A stretch of 64,000 nt of DNA from Rhodospirillales bacterium (lineage in GTDB: Bacteria > Pseudomonadota > Alphaproteobacteria > Rhodospirillales > UBA2165): the NCBI GenBank assembly GCA_022823235.1, contig JAJDXO010000031.1, positions 36,320 to 100,319 on the forward strand, written 5' to 3'. Under the pieces are notes generated by a model that saw only the letters and a list, made by a program, of their open reading frames with translations, was not told where the DNA came from and did not search any database. Made by a program: the position numbers and the translations under genes. This document shows, piece after piece, positions 51,604 to 60,405 of this stretch (positions within the stretch are counted from its first letter, which is position 1; each line of letters starts with the position of its first letter).

Positions 51604-51731
51604 CCCCTCACCCTGTCCCTCTCCCCGCCGGGGAGAGGGAACCCACGGCAGGCCCCCCTCTCCCACTGGGAGAGGGTTGGGGTGAGGGTGAACGAGATGG
51701 GTGAGGGTGATATGGAAATACCCCCTCCACC
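51604..51731 (+). repeat. Composite repeat, copy 1 (overlaps the DctQ start)
   Basis: Two CTCTCCC/GGGAGAG hairpins (51616-51640; 51656-51676) are followed by a segment, 51679-51731, of the form GGGGTGAGGGTGAA, a short spacer, then ATGGGTGAGGGTGATATGG and a C-rich end. The same segment recurs inverted at 53641-53697. The ATG of the downstream permease (51712) and its ribosome-binding site lie within this copy. Confidence 0.85.
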
Positions 51732-52245
51732 GGGTCCGGCCGGCCGGTTCGTCGGGCGTGTCTCGTACGTCTTGGCGGTCGGGGCGGCGATCGTTCTCGC
51801 CCTGATGATGTACATCACGTTTATCGACGTGACCGGCCGCTTTGTCCTCAATCGGCCCATTACCGGTTCCGTCGAAATCATCCTGCTGATGATGGGGCTG
51901 CTGGTGTTTCTCGGAATTGGCCTGACGACGTTCGAGGAGGGCCATATTCGCGTCGACGTGCTGACGCGGATTATGCCCCGGCGGCTTCAGGCGCTGGTGA
52001 ACATCGTCGTTCATGTCCTGAGCCTGACCATAGCGGCGCTGATGTGCTGGCAGCTTTGGGTGGTTGCGCTCGACCAGACCCGGGAGTTGAACGAAACCCA
52101 GGTGCTGGGCCTGCCGGTCTGGATCGTCGCGCTGGCTATGGCGGCGTGCAGTTTCACGATGGTCGCCGGACTGCTGCTCCATCTCCGCCGCGCCGGCTTA
52201 TCCCTGTTTAGCGAAAACAATTCCCGGCGGCGCAGCGATCCATGA
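51712..52245 (+). CDS. TRAP transporter small permease (DctQ family), second system
   Basis: 177 aa from ATG 51712 with GAGGGTGAT upstream. Four hydrophobic segments (about 17-40, 52-70, 94-114, 134-153); DctQ features are FIDVTGRFVLNRPITGSVEI and FEEGHIRVDVLT. The first codons (MEIPPPPG) derive from the dispersed repeat described at 51604-51731. An ATG at 51682 would add 10 repeat-encoded residues. It overlaps the large permease by 4 nt. Confidence 0.9.
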   Translation: MEIPPPPGPAGRFVGRVSYVLAVGAAIVLALMMYITFIDVTGRFVLNRPITGSVEIILLMMGLLVFLGIGLTTFEEGHIRVDVLTRIMPRRLQALVNIVVHVLSLTIAALMCWQLWVVALDQTRELNETQVLGLPVWIVALAMAACSFTMVAGLLLHLRRAGLSLFSENNSRRRSDP

Positions 52246-53543
52246 GCGCCGAGATCGCCGCTTTGCTCGTCACCGGGCTGATGTTCGTTTTTCTGGCGTT
52301 CGGCATGCATATCGGGTTTGCGATGGCCCTCGCCGGGTTCCTCGGCATGCTGGTCATCATCTCGCCCGACGCGGCCCTCTCGCTCCTGGGACAGACCGTG
52401 TTCGAGACCGCCCTCAACTTCGAACTCAGCGTCATCCCGCTGTTCGTTCTGATGGGTTTCTTCGCGACCAGCGCCGGACTGAGCGGCGATCTGTACAGCG
52501 CGTTCAACACCTGGTGGGGCGGACGCCGCGGCGGTCTGGGCATGGCGACCGTCGGCGCCTGCGGCGCTTTCGGCGCCATCTCCGGATCGTCCCTCGCCAC
52601 CGCCGCCACCATGAGCCAGGTCGCGCTGCCGGAAATGAGACGCTACGGCTATAGCGACCAGTTGGCGACCGGGGTGATCGCCGCCGGCGGGACGATCGGG
52701 ATTCTCATCCCGCCCAGCGTCATCATGGTGCTCTACGGCATTCTCACCGAAACCAGTATCGGCGATTTGTTCCTGGCCGGCGTCATTCCGGGCATTGTCC
52801 TGGTGCTGCTGTTTCTGATCGTCGTTTGGGCGGTGACGTTTGCCCGGCCGTCCATGGGTCCGCCCGGCGAATCGTCGACCGCCGCCGAAAAGCGCGCGGC
52901 ATTCAAAAAAGTCGGCGGCACGCTCGTGCTGTTCGCGATCGTGCTGGGCGGAATTTATCTCGGCGTCTTCACGCCGACCGAAGCGGCGGGCATCGGCGCC
53001 GTCGGCGCCTGGCTCCTCGGGCTTTTTGGCGGCCGCATGAACCGCAGGACCTTCATGGACGCACTCCTCGATACGGTACGCACGACGGCGATGATCTTCA
53101 CGCTGCTGATCGGCGCCATCATCTTCAAGAACTTCATGGCGCTGGCGCAGGTTCCGACGATGATCGAGGAAATGATGGCCGGGCTCTCGTTGACGCCCAT
53201 GGGGATGATGATCGTGATCCTGCTCATCTATATCGTCCTCGGCGCCGTTTTGGACACGCTGGCGATGATATTGCTGACCATCCCGGTCTTTTTTCCCCTG
53301 GTCGTCGGTTTGGGATTCGATCCCGTCTGGTTCGGCATCGTGATCGTCGTCGTGGTCGAACTCGCGCTCATAACCCCGCCCATGGGCATCAACGTCTTCG
53401 TCCTGAAAGGCATGGCGAGCGACGTGCCGCTCATGACCATCTACAAGGGCGTAATGCCGTTCGTCGTGGCTCAGGCGGTACTGCTGGTTCTGTTGCTTCT
53501 ATATTCCCCGCTGGCGCTGTGGTTGCCGAATACCGCGTTGTAG
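52242..53543 (+). CDS. TRAP transporter large permease (DctM family), second system
   Basis: 433 aa, the standard DctM length, about eleven hydrophobic segments. Motifs are FGMHIGFAMALAGFLGML, SVIPLFVLMGFFATSAGL, GSSLATAATMSQVALPEM and AAGGTIGILIPPSVIMVLYG. The start overlaps the small permease (ATGA). It completes a P-Q-M operon with 50568-52245. Confidence 0.94.
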   Translation: MSAEIAALLVTGLMFVFLAFGMHIGFAMALAGFLGMLVIISPDAALSLLGQTVFETALNFELSVIPLFVLMGFFATSAGLSGDLYSAFNTWWGGRRGGLGMATVGACGAFGAISGSSLATAATMSQVALPEMRRYGYSDQLATGVIAAGGTIGILIPPSVIMVLYGILTETSIGDLFLAGVIPGIVLVLLFLIVVWAVTFARPSMGPPGESSTAAEKRAAFKKVGGTLVLFAIVLGGIYLGVFTPTEAAGIGAVGAWLLGLFGGRMNRRTFMDALLDTVRTTAMIFTLLIGAIIFKNFMALAQVPTMIEEMMAGLSLTPMGMMIVILLIYIVLGAVLDTLAMILLTIPVFFPLVVGLGFDPVWFGIVIVVVVELALITPPMGINVFVLKGMASDVPLMTIYKGVMPFVVAQAVLLVLLLLYSPLALWLPNTAL

Positions 53544-53571
53544 TACTTGAAAACCCGACCGGTTTTTGCCG

Positions 53572-53725
53572 TACGTTCCCTCTCCCCCGGTGGGAGAGGG
53601 ACGCGGTGGGTTGGCGAGCGACGCGAGCCTAGCCGTAGCTGGGTGAGGGGGAATTTCCATATCACCCTCCACCCATTTCAAGATTCACCCCCACCCCGGC
53701 CCTCCCCCTTCGAGGGGGAGGGAGT
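53572..53725 (-). repeat. Composite repeat, copy 2 (inverted relative to copy 1)
   Basis: Contains a CTCTCCC/GGGAGAG hairpin (from about 53579), the 53641-53697 segment homologous on the minus strand to 51679-51731, and a CTCCCCCTTCGAGGGGGAG hairpin (53701-53720). It separates the convergent TRAP operon and acpS and may also terminate both transcripts. Confidence 0.85.
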
Positions 53726-53727
53726 CA

Positions 53728-54126
53728 TCATTTGGGGACCGCGGAGATGATCACCGTCGCTTCGGCCATGGGGTACTCGTCGGTGATGGTGAGATCGATC
53801 CGGGCGTCCATGCCGTCGGGAATTATTTCGTCCAGCCGGTCCCGGGCGCCGTTGGTCAGTTCCATGGTGGGTTTGCCGCCCGGCAGGTTGACCACGCCCA
53901 GGTCGCGCCAGAAAACGCCCTTGCGGAAGCCGGTGCCGAGCGCCTTGGAGCACGCCTCCTTGGCGGCATAGCGTTTGGCGTAGCTGGCCGCGCGGAGCCG
54001 CCGCTTGTCGGATTTCTTCCTCTCGGTCTCGGTAAAGCAGCGCCGGACGAACCGGTCGCCGAACCGGTCGAGGGTCTTTTCGATCCGCCGGATGTCGATC
54101 AGGTCGTTGCCGATGCCGATGATCAC
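53728..54126 (-). CDS. acpS: Holo-[acyl-carrier-protein] synthase
   Basis: Transfers the 4-phosphopantetheine arm to ACP. It is 132 aa from GTG 54126, which overlaps the pdxJ stop (GTGA). Motifs are [15 protein letters not shown] (Mg-binding Asp) and [14 protein letters not shown] (Mg/CoA Glu). The C-terminus [15 protein letters not shown] is typical. In many relatives lepB follows acpS directly; here repeats and a plus-strand block intervene. Confidence 0.95.
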   Translation of the reverse strand: MIIGIGNDLIDIRRIEKTLDRFGDRFVRRCFTETERKKSDKRRLRAASYAKRYAAKEACSKALGTGFRKGVFWRDLGVVNLPGGKPTMELTNGARDRLDEIIPDGMDARIDLTITDEYPMAEATVIISAVPK

Positions 54127-54878
54127 GCGGTCCGGTCTCCGGCCGCGCTGGCCCGGGCGTTGTCCATCAGGGCGCGCATCCGTTTGATGGTGCTGTCGAG
54201 GCCGCCGAATATGGCCTCGCCGATCAGGAAATGGCCGATATTGAGCTCGACGATGCTCTCGATTTCGGCGATGGGGCCGACCGTGTCGAAACCGAGCCCA
54301 TGGCCGGCGTGACATTCGAGCCCCAGGTCTTCCGCATAGGCCGCCGCCTCGACGATCCGTCGGAGTTCGCGCGCCCGCGCAGGCCCGGCCGCCTCGCAGT
54401 AGGCGCCGGCATGAATCTCGACCACCGGGGCGCCGAGGGAAACGGCCGCGTCGAGCTGCGCCGGGTCCGCCTCGATGAACAGGGAGACCCGAATCCCGGC
54501 ACGGGACAATTCGCCGACCACCGGCGCCAGGTGGTCCAGCAGCCGCCGGGCGTCCAGACCGCCCTCGGTGGTGATCTCTTCCCGCTTCTCCGGGACGATG
54601 CACGCCGCGTGCGGCTTATGGCGCAGCGCGATGTCGAGCATCTCGTCCGTGGCCGCCATCTCGAGATTAAGGGGCAGGTCGATCTCCGCCATCAGGCGCG
54701 AAATATCGCCGTCCGAGATGTGCCGCCGGTCTTCGCGGAGGTGGGCGGTAATCCCGTCGGCCCCCGCGGCGGCGGCCGCCGTGGCCGCCTTCACCGGGTC
54801 CGGGTGCTCGCCGCCCCGGGCGTTCCTGATGGTGGCGACGTGATCGATGTTCACGCCCAGCCGCAAATACCGGCTCAT
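54123..54878 (-). CDS. pdxJ: Pyridoxine 5-phosphate synthase PdxJ
   Basis: Forms pyridoxine 5-phosphate from aminoacetone phosphate and DXP. It is 251 aa. Motifs are [49 protein letters not shown] and [12 protein letters not shown]. It overlaps acpS and DUF2062 by 4 nt on each side. Confidence 0.96.
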   Translation of the reverse strand: MSRYLRLGVNIDHVATIRNARGGEHPDPVKAATAAAAAGADGITAHLREDRRHISDGDISRLMAEIDLPLNLEMAATDEMLDIALRHKPHAACIVPEKREEITTEGGLDARRLLDHLAPVVGELSRAGIRVSLFIEADPAQLDAAVSLGAPVVEIHAGAYCEAAGPARARELRRIVEAAAYAEDLGLECHAGHGLGFDTVGPIAEIESIVELNIGHFLIGEAIFGGLDSTIKRMRALMDNARASAAGDRTA

Positions 54879-55489
54879 GCCGTGTTCTCCGTCTGGTGCG
54901 CCTGCCGGTCGCGGCGGGCGGCAAGTATCTTATTCCGGCGGGCGGCGCGGGCGGCCTTATATCCGCCGAGCAGGCCGCGGGCGATATAGTAGCTGGCGAT
55001 CCAGGCCACGATTGCGGTCGGGATGCTGCCGATCAGCATGGCCCCGAAAATCGGCCATGCGGAGTCCTGGAGATACTGGAAATCGGCCTGCAGCATCGAT
55101 TTCACCATGTTGCCGAACAGGGCGGTGAAATTGGGGCTGTCCCCGTTCGGGTGTTCGCCGAACCCCATGAGGCGGCCGAGTTGGTAAATCCAGACCCAAA
55201 TGATGGGAAAGGTCCAGGGATTGCCCACCAGGGTTCCGATCCAGGCGGCCAGGATGTTGCCGCGGGTGATCCAGGCCAGGAAGGCGCTGGCCACCAGGTG
55301 CAGTCCGATGAACGGCGTAAACGAGACCGCGGCCCCATAGGCAAAGCCGACGGCGATCGAATGGGGACTGCCCTTCAGGCGGGCCATGCGGTGGCCGAGA
55401 TAGACCGCGGTCCGCCGCCAGCCGATGCTCGGCCAAAAGGCGTTCCTGATCTGGTCTACCGGTGAGCGCCGTTGTCGCCGCCGAAACAT
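54875..55489 (-). CDS. DUF2062 membrane protein
   Basis: 204 aa from ATG 55489, with GGAGAGA 7 nt upstream; a GTG at 55504 is an alternative. The DUF2062 pattern is [24 protein letters not shown] (read in part), then [21 protein letters not shown] and a C-terminal hydrophobic segment before a basic tail ([18 protein letters not shown]). Three membrane segments are likely. Function unknown; it commonly neighbours pdxJ and rsh in alphaproteobacteria. Confidence 0.88.
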   Translation of the reverse strand: MFRRRQRRSPVDQIRNAFWPSIGWRRTAVYLGHRMARLKGSPHSIAVGFAYGAAVSFTPFIGLHLVASAFLAWITRGNILAAWIGTLVGNPWTFPIIWVWIYQLGRLMGFGEHPNGDSPNFTALFGNMVKSMLQADFQYLQDSAWPIFGAMLIGSIPTAIVAWIASYYIARGLLGGYKAARAARRNKILAARRDRQAHQTENTA

Positions 55490-55573
55490 GTCGTATCTCT
55501 CCACCGGCCCCGAAGCCGGCCCCTCAATTCCAGTCCCTGATCAGCCCCTGGTCATCCCCTGATCATCCCCTGA

Positions 55574-57721
55574 TCATCCACGGGCGCGCTCGACGGAGTT
55601 GACCACCGGCGCGGCGCGAAGCGCCGCGATTATATTCGTCAGGTGCTTCAAATCACGCACCTCCACATCGATCGACATCTCAAAGAAATCGGTGCTTCGG
55701 TGGGTTATTTTCAAGTTTGAAATATTGCCGCCGTTGCGCCCGATGATCATCGACAGTTCGCCGAGGGTTCCGGGTTCGTTGGTCATCACCACTTCGATCC
55801 GGCCCACGTGCCCCGCGCCCTGCGTCGCCTCTTCCTCCCACGACACGTCAAGCCAGCGTTCCGGCGTATCGACGAATTCCTCCAGGATGCCGCAGTCGAT
55901 GGTGTGGATGTTGACGCCCCGGCCCTTGGTGACGATGCCGACGATGCGGTCGCCGGGAAGCGCGTGACAGCAAACCGCGAAGTGGACCGCCATCCCGGGG
56001 ATCAATCCCTTGATCGGCACCGATCCGGCGCCGTCGGGCTTCAGCTTGTCGCGGACCTGCGACAGGGAAACGATGTTGTCCTCGTCGCCTTCGGCGCGCG
56101 CGCCCGGGAAGACCGCCTCGAAGACCTGCCGCGCCGTGAGATGGCCGGCCCCCACCTCGGCGCACAGTGCATCCGGCGTATCGAGGGCGAATACCGTCAG
56201 CACTTCGCCGAGCGCCTTGTCCGACAGTTCATAGCCTTCCTTGTCGAAGGTGCGCTCCAGGATGGCCCGGCCGAGGGATGTGTATTCCTCTTGCTGCTTC
56301 ATCCGCACGAACCGGCGGATGCTGGCCCGGGCCTTGCCGGTGACGACGAAGTTCTCCCACAGGGGCGACGGGGTCTGAGCGGCCGAGGTGATGATCTCGA
56401 CCTGGTCGCCGTTCGCGAGCTCCGTCCGAAGCGGCATGATCTTGCCGTTGATCCGCGTGCCGACGCAGGTGTCCCCGACCTCCGAGTGCACCGCATAGGC
56501 GAAATCCACCGGCGTTGCGCCGATGGGCAGCGCGATGACGTCGCCCTTGGGCGAGAAGACGAATACCTGATCGGGGAACATCTCGAGTTTCGTGTGTTCG
56601 AGAAAATCCTCCGGTGTCGCGGCGTGCTCGAGGATTTCCAGGAGCTCCCGCATCCAGCGGTATTGCCGCCCCGCGGTGCGATCCCCGCCCTGCTTGTAGC
56701 GCCAGTGCGCGGCGACGCCGAAATCGGCGATTTCGTGCATGTCCCGGGTGCGGATCTGAACTTCGATCCGCTGCTGGTGCGGGCCGATGACGCCCGTATG
56801 CAGGGACTGGTAGCCGTTGGGCTTGGGGGTCGAGAGGTAATCCTTGAAGCGTCCCGGAACCACCGGATAGGTGCCGTGGATGATGCCGAGCGCCCGATAG
56901 CAGTCTTCGACGGTGTCGACGACGATCCGGAAGCCGATGATGTCGGCCAGCTGCTCGAAGGAGATGTTCTTGCGCTGGCTCTTTCGCCAGATCGAATAGG
57001 GTTTCTTCTCGCGGCCGATGACCTCGGCCCTGAGCTTCGACGTCTGCAGGGTCGTCTTCAGCTCATCGATGATCCGGTCGACGATGTCGCCGCCCTGCTC
57101 GCGGAGGAATTCGAGGCGGGCGAGGATCGATTCCCGCGCATCGGGATTGAGTTCGGCGAACGACAGGTCCTCGAGCTCGTTCTGCAGTTCGTGCATGCCG
57201 ATGCGTTCGGCGAGCGGCGCGTAGATCTCCATGGTTTCGAGGGCGATGGCGCGCCGTTTGTCGGGATCGCGGATGTGGATCAGCGTCCGCATGTTGTGGA
57301 GCCGGTCGGCCAGCTTCACCAGGAGAACCCGGATGTCCTCGGACATGGCGAGCACCAGCTTGCGGAAATTCTCCGCCTGCGAGGTGTGGTCCGATTGCAG
57401 CTCGATCTGGGTGAGTTTGGTCACCCCTTCGACCAGCTGGGCGATCTCCTCGCCGAACTGCTCGGCGATATCGCCGCGGGTGGTGTCGGTGTCCTCGATG
57501 GTATCGTGCAGCAGCGCGGTGACGATGGAATCGCCGTCCAGCTTGTAGTTGGTGAGGATGCCCGCGACCTCGATCGGGTGAGAGAAATAGGGATCGCCCG
57601 AAGCGCGCTTTTGCGAGCCGTGCGCCTTCATGGCGAACACATAGGCGCGATTGAGCGCGTCCTCATCGACCATGCGGTCGTAGGCGCGTACCCGTTCAAC
57701 CAGTTCGAACTGACGGATCAT
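55574..57721 (-). CDS. rsh: Bifunctional (p)ppGpp synthetase/hydrolase (Rsh)
   Basis: Stringent-response enzyme that makes and degrades (p)ppGpp, 715 aa. The hydrolase HD domain has SHPIEVAGILTNYKLD and ALLHDTIEDTD; the synthetase domain has FKDYLSTPKPNGYQSLHTGV; TGS near MFPDQVFVFSPKGDVIALP; a C-terminal ACT at about 640-710. The single long Rsh of alphaproteobacteria fits this length. It lies 127 nt downstream of rpoZ. Confidence 0.95.
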   Translation of the reverse strand: MIRQFELVERVRAYDRMVDEDALNRAYVFAMKAHGSQKRASGDPYFSHPIEVAGILTNYKLDGDSIVTALLHDTIEDTDTTRGDIAEQFGEEIAQLVEGVTKLTQIELQSDHTSQAENFRKLVLAMSEDIRVLLVKLADRLHNMRTLIHIRDPDKRRAIALETMEIYAPLAERIGMHELQNELEDLSFAELNPDARESILARLEFLREQGGDIVDRIIDELKTTLQTSKLRAEVIGREKKPYSIWRKSQRKNISFEQLADIIGFRIVVDTVEDCYRALGIIHGTYPVVPGRFKDYLSTPKPNGYQSLHTGVIGPHQQRIEVQIRTRDMHEIADFGVAAHWRYKQGGDRTAGRQYRWMRELLEILEHAATPEDFLEHTKLEMFPDQVFVFSPKGDVIALPIGATPVDFAYAVHSEVGDTCVGTRINGKIMPLRTELANGDQVEIITSAAQTPSPLWENFVVTGKARASIRRFVRMKQQEEYTSLGRAILERTFDKEGYELSDKALGEVLTVFALDTPDALCAEVGAGHLTARQVFEAVFPGARAEGDEDNIVSLSQVRDKLKPDGAGSVPIKGLIPGMAVHFAVCCHALPGDRIVGIVTKGRGVNIHTIDCGILEEFVDTPERWLDVSWEEEATQGAGHVGRIEVVMTNEPGTLGELSMIIGRNGGNISNLKITHRSTDFFEMSIDVEVRDLKHLTNIIAALRAAPVVNSVERARG

Positions 57722-57848
57722 GACGCTCCTCCAACGTCCCGTTGGGGAATCATGATAAATTCAAGCCATGAAGAAAAGATTGCCCCGGAATTCAGTCCGC
57801 CGCCGATTCCGGGCGCAGGGGATCGGTCCCTAAGCGGAGACCGGCCCA

Positions 57849-58286
57849 TTACTCCTCATCGACGATATCTTGGCCGCTGAAATCAGGGGCACCGGCCGCC
57901 GCTTCGCCGCCGTCGTCTTCCGCCGCCGCCGGCGAAACGGGGGGAGCGCTTTCGGCGTCATCAACCGGAACGGTTGAGGGTTCCATGGGCGGCATCAATT
58001 CGCCCGTATAGGCGTCGCCGGCGAGCAACTCCATTTCTTCTTCTTCGAGTTCTTCGACCTCGACGTGCTTCTGAAGACCCTTGACCAGGGATTCCTCGAC
58101 CTCGCCTAGATCGATGGTCTCGTCGGCGACCTCGCGAAGCGCGACAACCGGGTTCTTGTCGTTGTCCCGGTGGACCGTCAACTGGGCGCCCGACGACAAT
58201 GCCCGCGCCCGGTGGGCGGCAAGCATCACCAGTTCAAACCGGTTGGAGACTTTCTCGATACAATCTTCGACGGTAACCCGGGCCAT
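57849..58286 (-). CDS. rpoZ: RNA polymerase omega subunit
   Basis: 145-aa omega subunit with [20 protein letters not shown] and [12 protein letters not shown] at the N-terminus. The C-terminal tail is long and acidic ([17 protein letters not shown]), as in other alphaproteobacterial RpoZ. It precedes rsh, the usual pairing. Confidence 0.95.
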   Translation of the reverse strand: MARVTVEDCIEKVSNRFELVMLAAHRARALSSGAQLTVHRDNDKNPVVALREVADETIDLGEVEESLVKGLQKHVEVEELEEEEMELLAGDAYTGELMPPMEPSTVPVDDAESAPPVSPAAAEDDGGEAAAGAPDFSGQDIVDEE

Positions 58287-58427
58287 TCAATGCTCTCCAG
58301 ACAGATGACCGGCCGCGCAATCCGGGCCGGTCGATTCGAGGCGCAGAATATATATGCCTGGGGTTGACAAAGGCAAGTCATTCCCTGCGTCCGGCCCTGT
58401 GTTGGCCCTGCGTCCCGACGCGGTGAT

Positions 58428-58916
58428 TTAGTCCATGGGAACAACGACTTGTTCGTCATTCAGCCGGGCGAGCAGTTGGCCGGCGGTTCGGCCCGATTGC
58501 GGGTGCCGCCATTCCGGGGCGATTTCCGCCAGGGGAAGCAGGACGAAGGCCCGGGACGTCATTCTCGGATGGGGCAGTTGAAGGCCACTGCCGGCGCGAA
58601 TCAAACCATCGAAATCCAGCAAATCCAGATCGAGGGTCCGTGCGGCATTGGGCGCGCCGCGAACCCGCCCGAACTGCCGCTCGACCGTCAGCAGGGTTTG
58701 CAGAAGCGTTTCCGGCGTCATCTCCGTCGTGAGCGCCGCGACGGCATTGACGAAGTCGGGCTGATCGGACGCCGGAACGGGCCGGGAGCGGTAGAACCGG
58801 GAAACCCGGACCGTCCCGGCGGCCAGACGGGACAGCCGGTCGAGCGCCGCCTCGCAGCTCGTCCGGGGCGGGCCCGCGGGGCTTGGAAGGTTCGCGCCGA
58901 GACCGATGAGTATCAT
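58428..58916 (-). CDS. folK: Hydroxymethyldihydropterin pyrophosphokinase FolK
   Basis: Folate pathway kinase of 162 aa: pyrophosphorylates 6-hydroxymethyl-dihydropterin. Motifs are LIGLGANLPSPAGPP, VSRFYRSRPV, RTLDLDLLDFDG (Mg-binding Asp pair) and LPHPRMTSRAFVLLPLAEI. It is 141 nt upstream of rpoZ on the same strand. Confidence 0.94.
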   Translation of the reverse strand: MILIGLGANLPSPAGPPRTSCEAALDRLSRLAAGTVRVSRFYRSRPVPASDQPDFVNAVAALTTEMTPETLLQTLLTVERQFGRVRGAPNAARTLDLDLLDFDGLIRAGSGLQLPHPRMTSRAFVLLPLAEIAPEWRHPQSGRTAGQLLARLNDEQVVVPMD

Positions 58917-58988
58917 GTCCGCTCTTGTACCATCGTGTCCGAAATATGGACATGCCGATATATCACGACTGTAGGGTCCCCGAACAAA

Positions 58989-59073
58989 TTGTGCCGGATT
59001 GGGATGTCGGTATACTCCCCGGGTCAGGGTGATCGATGTTTGTTATACTCTGTCCGGGGTAAATTCACCCTGA
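58989..59073 (+). promoter_or_regulatory. Putative promoter/operator of the NYN gene
   Basis: TTGTGC (58989-58994), 16 nt, then TATACT (59011-59016) is a plausible -35/-10 pair. TATACTC recurs at 59044-59050, exactly 33 bp later. An inverted repeat, TCAGGGTGA (59024-59032) and TCACCCTGA (59065-59073), brackets the second copy. The pattern suggests an operator, by inference. Confidence 0.45.
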
Positions 59074-59123
59074 GAATATGTGTGAGATTCAATAAACAAA
59101 TAATTGATAAAAAAGGATTTATT

Positions 59124-59738
59124 ATGAATTTTTACCCCGAGGAACGGATTGGGCTGTTCATTGACGGCTCCAATTTGTACGCCGCGGCGCGGGCGCTTGG
59201 TTTCGATATCGATTACAAGCTGCTGCTCAAGGTCTTCGCCGGCCAGGGGCGGTTGGTGCGCGCCTTCTATTACACCGCCTTGGTCGAGGATCAGGAATAT
59301 TCGCCCATCCGGCCGCTGGTCGACTGGCTCGACTACAACGGCTACACCATGGTCACCAAGCCGACCAAGGAGTTCACCGATACGGCGGGCCGGCGGAAGA
59401 TCAAGGGGAACATGGATATCGAACTCGCCGTCGACGTGATGGAGATGGTCGAGCACCTGGATCATGTGGTGATCTTCTCCGGCGATGGTGATTTCCGCCG
59501 TTTGGTCGAAGCCACCCAGCGTCATGGCGCCCGTGTCACCGTCGTTTCCACGGTCCGCTCCAAGCCGCCCATGGTTGCCGACGAGCTGCGCCGGCAGGCC
59601 GATTATTTCGTCGAACTCCTGGACCTCAAGGACGCCATCTCCCGGGACAACGGTCCGCTGGAGGATGACGAATTCGGTCCTGAGTACGACGACGACGATG
59701 AACCAGGCCCCGACGAAGAGGTTGCCGGCGCGGCCTAG
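59124..59738 (+). CDS. NYN (LabA/DUF88) domain protein
   Basis: 204 aa from ATG 59124, preceded by AAAAAGGA. NYN-domain PIN-like nuclease fold: GLFIDGSNLYAAARALG, GNMDIELAVDVMEM and VIFSGDGDFRRLVEATQRHG supply the conserved Asp residues of a metal-dependent RNase site. The C-terminus is an acidic tail (EYDDDDEPGPDEE) with few other features. It is related to LabA-like proteins; RNA substrate unknown. The frame is open upstream to 58449, but that is the opposite strand of folK. Confidence 0.9.
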   Translation: MNFYPEERIGLFIDGSNLYAAARALGFDIDYKLLLKVFAGQGRLVRAFYYTALVEDQEYSPIRPLVDWLDYNGYTMVTKPTKEFTDTAGRRKIKGNMDIELAVDVMEMVEHLDHVVIFSGDGDFRRLVEATQRHGARVTVVSTVRSKPPMVADELRRQADYFVELLDLKDAISRDNGPLEDDEFGPEYDDDDEPGPDEEVAGAA

Positions 59739-59761
59739 GCCTGCTCCCATCCAGACCTGAA

Positions 59762-60397
59762 ATGACCGACGATCTCGAACCTTCGCCGGAGTGCGGACTG
59801 TGTCCGCGGCTCGCGGATTTTCGTGCGGCCAACCGGACGGCCCACCCGGATTTTTTCAACCGGCCGGTCCCCGCCTTCGGTCCCCTGGATGCCGAGATGC
59901 TGATTGTCGGGTTGGCCCCGGGGCTCAAGGGCGCCAACCGCACGGGCCGGCCGTTCACCGGCGACTATGCGGGCGACCTGCTCTATCCGACCCTGATCAA
60001 GTTCGGGTTCGCCAGGGGCCGGTTCGGGGCCGACCCCGATGACGGGCTGACCCTCGAGAATTGCCGGATCACCAATGCGGTTCGCTGCGTCCCGCCGGCC
60101 AATAAGCCGGTCGGCGCCGAGGTGAGGGCCTGCGGGGAATTCCTCGCCGCCGAGATCTCGGCGATGCCGAACCTCAAGACGGTTCTGGCGCTGGGTGCGC
60201 TGGCCCACGGGGCTGTTCTCGCCTCCCTCGGGCTCAGGAAGAGCGCCTGCAAGTTCGGTCATGCCGCCGAACATCCCCTGCCCGGCTACAGGCTGGTGAA
60301 CAGTTATCACTGCTCCCGCTACAACACCAATACGGGGCGGCTGACCGCCGAAATGTTCGAGGATGTCTTCCGGCTGATTACCGGCGCCGCGGCCTAA
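59762..60397 (+). CDS. Uracil-DNA glycosylase, family 5-like
   Basis: 211-aa UDG-superfamily base-excision enzyme. N-terminal Cys pairs (CGLCPRL) plus later Cys fit the 4Fe-4S cluster of families 4 and 5. The active-site motif GLAPGLKGANRTGRPFTGDY fits family 5 (UDGb) better than family 4, and the C-terminal motif is NSYHCSRYNTNTGRL. Family 5 enzymes remove uracil, and some remove hypoxanthine or xanthine. It starts 23 nt after the NYN gene. Confidence 0.88.
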   Translation: MTDDLEPSPECGLCPRLADFRAANRTAHPDFFNRPVPAFGPLDAEMLIVGLAPGLKGANRTGRPFTGDYAGDLLYPTLIKFGFARGRFGADPDDGLTLENCRITNAVRCVPPANKPVGAEVRACGEFLAAEISAMPNLKTVLALGALAHGAVLASLGLRKSACKFGHAAEHPLPGYRLVNSYHCSRYNTNTGRLTAEMFEDVFRLITGAAA

Positions 60398-60405
60398 GAC
60401 ACAAG

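Noticed and set aside
53471..53750. Small open frames spanning 53471-53750
   Set aside because: They are the translation of composite repeat copy 2; similarity to the DctQ N-terminus is explained by the shared repeat.
55808..57880. A 690-codon plus-strand open frame opposite rsh
   Set aside because: rsh shows HD, synthetase, TGS and ACT signatures; the antisense frame has none and extends through the rsh promoter region.
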